A stretch of 64,000 nt of DNA, from the NCBI RefSeq assembly GCF_014397115.1, contig NZ_CP060720.1, positions 2,000,001-2,064,000 on the forward strand, in the 5' to 3' direction. The translations under genes and the position numbers were made by a program. Positions 60,245 through 64,000 of the stretch are shown piece by piece (position 1 is the first letter of the stretch; each line of letters opens with the position of its first letter). The DNA comes from Vagococcus carniphilus. GTDB lineage: Bacteria > Bacillota > Bacilli > Lactobacillales > Vagococcaceae. The notes beneath the pieces were generated by a model that did no database searches, was not told the DNA's origin, and was given only the letters and a program-made list of their open reading frames with translations.

Positions 60245-61411
60245 ATGAAAAAGAAAATGAATTACCTACTATTACTAGGTATTGTCCTAGTTGCAACTAA
60301 CTTACGAGCTCCTATTACATCAGTAGGGCCTTTAGTCGGTGTTATTACCGAGCATCTAAACCTAACAGGAGCACAAGCTGGATTAATAACGACAATTCCA
60401 TTGCTATCCTTTGCTATTATTTCTCCTATCGCTCCAAAATTAGCTAAAAAATATGGGATTGAAAAAACTATTTTAATGAGTCTTATTTTATTAATTATAG
60501 GTCTTGGTGTTCGTTTTATTCCAACTTTAGCGACTCTTTTCTTAGGAACAATGATTTTAGGATGTGCCATTGCAGTTTGTAACGTTCTAATTCCTAGTCT
60601 TGTCAAAAAAGAATTTAGTGAGCAAAGTGGTTTAGTTACCGGAATTTACTCTGTTAGTATGAACTTAACAGGAGCTATAGCTTCAGGCGTTAGTATTCCC
60701 TTAGTTCAAACTATTGGATTTGATTGGAACAAAGCACTAGGCCTTTGGACAATTCTTGCTATTTTAGCCCTAATTGGTTGGTTACCTCAACTAAAACAGG
60801 AGCATGAACCTAATAAAAATGAAGAAGCTGCAATTGAATCATCTATTTGGCACTCTTCACTTGCTTGGTCAGTAACACTCTTTATGGGTATCCAATCATT
60901 CATTTTTTATGTTCTAGTTGCTTGGCTACCAGAGATGTTAATTTCTCAAGGTGTCAATAGCAGTAAAGCTGGTGGTATGTTATCACTATTACAACTGACC
61001 TTACTTCCTATTACATTTATTATTCCTATCGTAGCTGAAAAAAGAGAAAATCAAAAATCATTAGTATTTACCTCTTTTGCTTTATTTTCTTTAGGTATTG
61101 TTGGCCTAATGTTTAGTCAAATGTTCGTTATCACACTAGCTATTATGGCGATTGGCGTGGCCGGTGGGATTGCCTTTAGTCTATCTATGATGTTTTTCAA
61201 TTTGAGGACAACCTCTCCAAAAGAAGCTGCAGAGTTGTCTGGTATGGCTCAATCGATTGGTTATCTCTTAGCAGCTGTTGGACCATTTTTATTTGGTTTA
61301 CTACATGATTTAACAAACGGTTGGCAATCTTCATTAATTCTTTTATTAGGAATCACAATCGTTCTATTATTTGTAGGTCTAAAAGCTGGCGCCAATAAAA
61401 AAATTAGTTAA
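60245..61411 (+). CDS. MFS transporter, CynX/NimT-like
   Basis: A 388-residue major facilitator protein with twelve helices. The N-terminal stretch LLLGIVLVATNLRAPITSVGPLVGVI is characteristic of the CynX/NimT (cyanate/nitroimidazole) branch. Other landmarks are ISPIAPKLAKKYGIEKTIL (the helix 2-3 loop) and SKAGGMLSLLQLTLLPITFI. The physiological substrate of the branch is mostly unknown. AGAAAGGATC precedes the ATG. The XRE-cupin protein upstream is the likely regulator. Confidence 0.88.
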   Translation: MKKKMNYLLLLGIVLVATNLRAPITSVGPLVGVITEHLNLTGAQAGLITTIPLLSFAIISPIAPKLAKKYGIEKTILMSLILLIIGLGVRFIPTLATLFLGTMILGCAIAVCNVLIPSLVKKEFSEQSGLVTGIYSVSMNLTGAIASGVSIPLVQTIGFDWNKALGLWTILAILALIGWLPQLKQEHEPNKNEEAAIESSIWHSSLAWSVTLFMGIQSFIFYVLVAWLPEMLISQGVNSSKAGGMLSLLQLTLLPITFIIPIVAEKRENQKSLVFTSFALFSLGIVGLMFSQMFVITLAIMAIGVAGGIAFSLSMMFFNLRTTSPKEAAELSGMAQSIGYLLAAVGPFLFGLLHDLTNGWQSSLILLLGITIVLLFVGLKAGANKKIS

Positions 61412-61415
61412 AAAC

Positions 61416-61454
61416 AAAGAGTGAGATTAACCATGATCGGTTATCTCACTCTTT
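61416..61454. terminator. Bidirectional terminator between the MFS and GntR genes
   Basis: AAAGAGTGAGAT (61416-61427) pairs with ATCTCACTCTTT (61443-61454), with AACC/GGTT inside and A/T-rich flanks. Confidence 0.85.
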
Positions 61455-62531
61455 TTATTGGTATTTAGCACTTTGTCTTTCAATCAATTCAATTGGAACA
61501 ACATGCTCTGAGTAATTATTTTTTGTATTTACTATTTGATTTTTTAATAACTCTCCTGCAAGATGACCCATCTCATAAAAATTTTGAGCAACAGTTGTTA
61601 ATGGTGGATCCATTAGATTAGCTGCTTGAATATTATCAAATCCAATAATTCCTACCTGTTTAGGTACTTCCATTCCCTGTTGTTTCAAATAAGTCATTAA
61701 ACGAATAGCAATGACATCATTTTCAACAACTAATCCTACATTTTTGTTTTCCTGAGTTAATTGATTCACCTCTTCAAAAACTGTTTTGAAGAAGCTTTCC
61801 AACTCCTCGCCTTCCTTAGGCATTAATTGAATTGGGTTTTTCTCGTTTTCATACATGGCAGTTAAGTATCCTAAATAACGGTCTCTTACCGAAGAAACAT
61901 CTGAAAAACGATTCACGCTAATAAATAAAACATTCTCAATTTCCTGGTCTAAAAAGTATTCTGCTGACATTTTTCCGCCTTCATGATTATCTGCAACCAC
62001 TGAATCATATTCAATTTTCTCAATTGACTTATCTAATATCACAACAGGTATTTCTTGAACTTGGCATTTATAAAGAAAATCTAAACTAATTTGAGTATTA
62101 ATTGGATAATAAATAATACCAGCATAATCTTGTTTTAACGTATAATCATTTCCTGAAGTGAGCCATTCATGAGGTTGCATTTGTAATCTGAAAGGTGTTT
62201 CTTTAAAACTTTCAAGGATTCCTTCTGCATAGTTTCCAAAGCCCTCATTTTGAGCAAATGGCATAATAAAAAGAATTGTCTCCTGATTAGTGGACACTTG
62301 TTCTGTTTCTCTTCTCTTAACAAAACTACCTTTTCCACGAACTCTGTAAATTAGGCCTTCATTTTCAAGTTCTACAACGGCTCTTTTAGATGTAATACGA
62401 CTAACATTATACATTTCTGATAACTCTAATTCTGTAGGTAATTGTTCATCTTCTTTCAGTTCACCAGTAAAAATCTGTTTTTTTAATTCCTGATAAATTT
62501 TTTTATATAAGGGTTGATTTGCCATTTTCAT
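61455..62531 (-). CDS. GntR-type regulator with LacI-like sugar-sensing domain (AraR-like), probable mannosidase repressor
   Basis: N-terminal GntR winged helix (PLYKKIYQELKKQIFTGELK, TELELSEMYNVSRITSKRAV, YRVRGKGSFVKRR) fused to a LacI/GalR-type periplasmic-binding-like domain (ETILFIMPFAQNEGFGNYAEGI, DSVVADNHEGGKMSAEYFLD, VGIIGFDNIQAANLMDPPLTTVAQNFYEMG). The same combination is found in AraR. An ATG at 62567 lies within the operator ATGATATATCAT. I prefer a downstream start (62531, or 62525 at MANQPLYKK). The same operators at its own, GH92 and GH125 promoters imply an autoregulated mannoside repressor, by inference. Confidence 0.88.
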   Translation of the reverse strand: MKMANQPLYKKIYQELKKQIFTGELKEDEQLPTELELSEMYNVSRITSKRAVVELENEGLIYRVRGKGSFVKRRETEQVSTNQETILFIMPFAQNEGFGNYAEGILESFKETPFRLQMQPHEWLTSGNDYTLKQDYAGIIYYPINTQISLDFLYKCQVQEIPVVILDKSIEKIEYDSVVADNHEGGKMSAEYFLDQEIENVLFISVNRFSDVSSVRDRYLGYLTAMYENEKNPIQLMPKEGEELESFFKTVFEEVNQLTQENKNVGLVVENDVIAIRLMTYLKQQGMEVPKQVGIIGFDNIQAANLMDPPLTTVAQNFYEMGHLAGELLKNQIVNTKNNYSEHVVPIELIERQSAKYQ

Positions 62532-62555
62532 TTCATCCATTTCTATGCTGTTTTC

Positions 62556-62567
62556 ATGATATATCAT
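62556..62567. promoter_or_regulatory. Operator ATGATATATCAT at the regulator's own promoter
   Basis: A perfect 12-bp palindrome, followed directly by a further TATCAT half. It sits close to the -10 and transcription start expected for the regulator gene. Confidence 0.7.
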
Positions 62568-62605
62568 ATCATATTTAATTTTGTTTAAAAAACTTTATTT
62601 CCTAC

Positions 62606-62661
62606 TGGACAACTATAATGATATATCATATAATCTGAATTGTAAATATATGATATATCAT
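62606..62661 (+). promoter_or_regulatory. GH125 promoter with two operators
   Basis: TGGACA (62606-62611), 17 bp, TATAAT (62629-62634). Perfect copies of ATGATATATCAT occupy 62618-62629, in the spacer touching the -10, and 62650-62661, just after the expected transcription start. A repressor bound at both would occlude and roadblock the promoter. Confidence 0.8.
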
Positions 62662-62681
62662 TTAAACGGAGGAATAATATT

Positions 62682-63980
62682 ATGGCTTATACAGAAGTAC
62701 CTACATCAGTTCAAACATTCATGGATAAAATGAGTGACCTATGTCAAAAGGACCACCCTAGATGGGCAGAGAACTTCAAAGCGGGTTTTGCTAATACACT
62801 TTTAACAACTGTTCGTAGATATGATGACGGTTCAACATTTCTATTAACGGGAGACATTCCCGCTATGTGGTTAAGAGATTCAACTGCACAATTCCGTCCT
62901 TACTTAGTTATCGCTAAAGAAGACGATGATATTAAAGCTATGATTAGTGGTTTGGTTCAACGTCAATTTAGATATATCAACATGGATCCTTATGCAAATG
63001 CTTTCAATGAAGAAGCTAATGGTAACGGCCATCAAACAGATGACACAATGATGACACCTTGGACTTGGGAAAGAAAATATGAAATTGATTCTTTATGTTA
63101 CCCTGTCCAACTTTCATACTTATTATATAAACAAACAGGAGATACCTCTCAATTCAACGAAGATTTCCACGAAGGAGTTAAAAAAATCCTTCATCTATGG
63201 CAAGTTGAACAAAATCATGCTGACTCACCTTATACGTTTGAAAGAGATACGACTAGAACAGAAGACACATTGAGTCATAACGGAAAAGGAACTCCCGTTG
63301 CTAAAACTGGTATGACATGGTCTGGATTTAGACCAAGTGATGATGCCTGTATTTATGGTTATTTAGTTCCATCTAATATGTTTGCTGTGGTTGTTTTAGG
63401 CTATTTAGAAGAACTTTATTCTACTCTCTTTGATAATAAAGAGATTGTTGCTTCTGCTCGTGAACTTAAAGTACAAATTACTGATGGCATTAAGCAATAC
63501 GCTGTTGTTCAAAATAAAGCCGGAAAAGATGTTTATGCTTATGAGGTAGATGGTCTAGGTGGTTTTTCTATTATGGATGATTCTAATGTCCCTAGTTTAA
63601 TGGCTGCTCCTTATTTAGGCTTTTGTGACAAAGAAGACCCGACTTATCTAGCAACAAGAGAAACTCTTTTAAGTAAAGAAAATCCATATTTCTACGAAGG
63701 AAAATTTGCCAAAGGAATCGGTAGTTCTCATACACCTGAAAATTATGTTTGGCCAATCGCCCTAGCCATTGAAGGTTTAACAACAAATGATAAATCAGAA
63801 AAAGAACGTATTCTTGACTTATTAGTTAACTGTGATGGCGGTACTAATTTAATGCATGAAGGTTTTGATGTTAATGATCCAAACCAATTCACACGAGAAT
63901 GGTTCTCATGGGCCAATATGATGTTTTGTGAGCTAGTTATGGATTACTACGATATTCGCATTGACGCACACTATAATTAA
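62682..63980 (+). CDS. GH125 family exo-alpha-1,6-mannosidase
   Basis: Inverting, metal-independent exo-alpha-1,6-mannosidase of glycoside hydrolase family 125, as in Streptococcus pneumoniae and Clostridium perfringens. The GH125 signature GDIPAMWLRDSTAQFRPYL (residues 57-75) contains a substrate-contacting Arg-Asp pair. NGHQTDDTMMTPWTWERKYEIDSLCYPVQL, TGMTWSGFRPSDDACIYGYLVPSNMFA and SSHTPENYVWPIALAIEGLT are also typical. There is no signal peptide, so it acts on imported N-glycan fragments. ACGGAGGAATAATATT precedes the ATG. A ribosome site 6-11 bp after its stop suggests the operon continues. Confidence 0.94.
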   Translation: MAYTEVPTSVQTFMDKMSDLCQKDHPRWAENFKAGFANTLLTTVRRYDDGSTFLLTGDIPAMWLRDSTAQFRPYLVIAKEDDDIKAMISGLVQRQFRYINMDPYANAFNEEANGNGHQTDDTMMTPWTWERKYEIDSLCYPVQLSYLLYKQTGDTSQFNEDFHEGVKKILHLWQVEQNHADSPYTFERDTTRTEDTLSHNGKGTPVAKTGMTWSGFRPSDDACIYGYLVPSNMFAVVVLGYLEELYSTLFDNKEIVASARELKVQITDGIKQYAVVQNKAGKDVYAYEVDGLGGFSIMDDSNVPSLMAAPYLGFCDKEDPTYLATRETLLSKENPYFYEGKFAKGIGSSHTPENYVWPIALAIEGLTTNDKSEKERILDLLVNCDGGTNLMHEGFDVNDPNQFTREWFSWANMMFCELVMDYYDIRIDAHYN

Positions 63981-63985
63981 ATCTT

Positions 63986-64000
63986 AAGGAGCTAATCAAT
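63986..64000 (+). promoter_or_regulatory. Ribosome binding site of a gene starting beyond the window
   Basis: AAGGAG at 63986-63991, immediately after the GH125 stop, followed by CTAATCAAT up to the edge. A start codon is expected within a few bases outside the window, so the mannosidase operon probably continues. Confidence 0.55.

Noticed and set aside
62532-62567. N-terminal extension of the GntR-LacI regulator from ATG 62567
   Set aside because: The codons coincide with the operator ATGATATATCAT and precede the expected transcription start, and the GntR domain begins at PLYKKIYQ.

Overview
The window is AT-rich DNA (roughly one third G+C by eye) from a Gram-positive member of the Lactobacillales. 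The evidence includes a class B RNase P RNA, gpsB next to recU and pbp1A, the block upp-glyA-sua5-prmC-prfA-tdk, an AddAB/RexAB nuclease whose B subunit has lost its Walker A motif, LPXTG-type surface proteins and GntR-controlled PTS operons. Gene content and protein style point to the Enterococcaceae, with Vagococcus or Enterococcus most likely. The genus is inference. No phage, transposon, tRNA, 16S/23S rRNA or CRISPR array is visible, and no stretch over 300 bases lacks a gene.

Region by region. 1-1.66 kb holds the end of an ABC transporter operon with a strong promoter and a perfect inverted repeat in its leader. 1.8-3.3 kb holds a lipoprotein, a 57-residue ORF with no normal start codon, and a flavodoxin-fold oxidoreductase. 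3.4-10.8 kb is a seven-gene catabolic operon plus GntR regulator (KDG kinase, KDPG-type aldolase, DgaE-type PLP lyase, COG3964 amidohydrolase, DUF871/MupG-like hydrolase, small membrane protein, cellobiose-family EIIC). It looks like uptake and breakdown of an acylated amino-sugar-acid glycoside through a 2-keto-3-deoxy intermediate. 11-13.4 kb has class I fructose-bisphosphate aldolase and the K+ channel subunit KtrB. 13.6-17.2 kb has two paralogous Ig-repeat surface proteins: one intact but ending in LPQTS, the other with a proper LPQTG but frameshifted. They share an upstream motif at identical promoter spacing.

17.3-32.2 kb is mostly housekeeping: fructokinase, M32 carboxypeptidase, an rRNA methyltransferase, rnpB, gpsB, recU-pbp1A, nth-dnaD, upp, glyA, sua5, prmC, prfA and tdk. 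32.3-44 kb carries azoreductase, an AI-2E family exporter with an orphan sorbitol-type EIIA, lactonase, 2-hydroxyacid dehydrogenase, a TIGR01440 protein, ASCH, LysR/YeiH, isochorismatase, mtnN, nudF and xpaC-telA.

44-54.4 kb is a DNA repair and secretion block: dinB, a small RNA candidate, a DUF975 membrane protein, addBA and lepB. Both dinB and addB have LexA/DinR-type boxes at their promoters, the addB box lying exactly between the -35 and -10.

54.5-64 kb has an APC-family permease and then a mannoside regulon. GH92 and GH125 mannosidases flank a GntR-type regulator with a LacI-like sensor domain, and at least four promoter-located copies of the palindrome ATGATATATCAT (a fifth has one mismatch) tie the three genes together. 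Between them sit a small Rossmann-like protein, an SPFH protein overlapping an XRE-cupin regulator, and an MFS exporter.

The strongest second-look items are the shared adhesin promoter motif with the complementary defects of the two adhesins, the mannosidase operators, the SOS box inside the addBA promoter, three genes whose best Shine-Dalgarno sequence points to AUA, CUG or AUU, the unannotated structured RNA region beside dinB, and the DgaE/COG3964/DUF871 operon, whose substrate is unknown.
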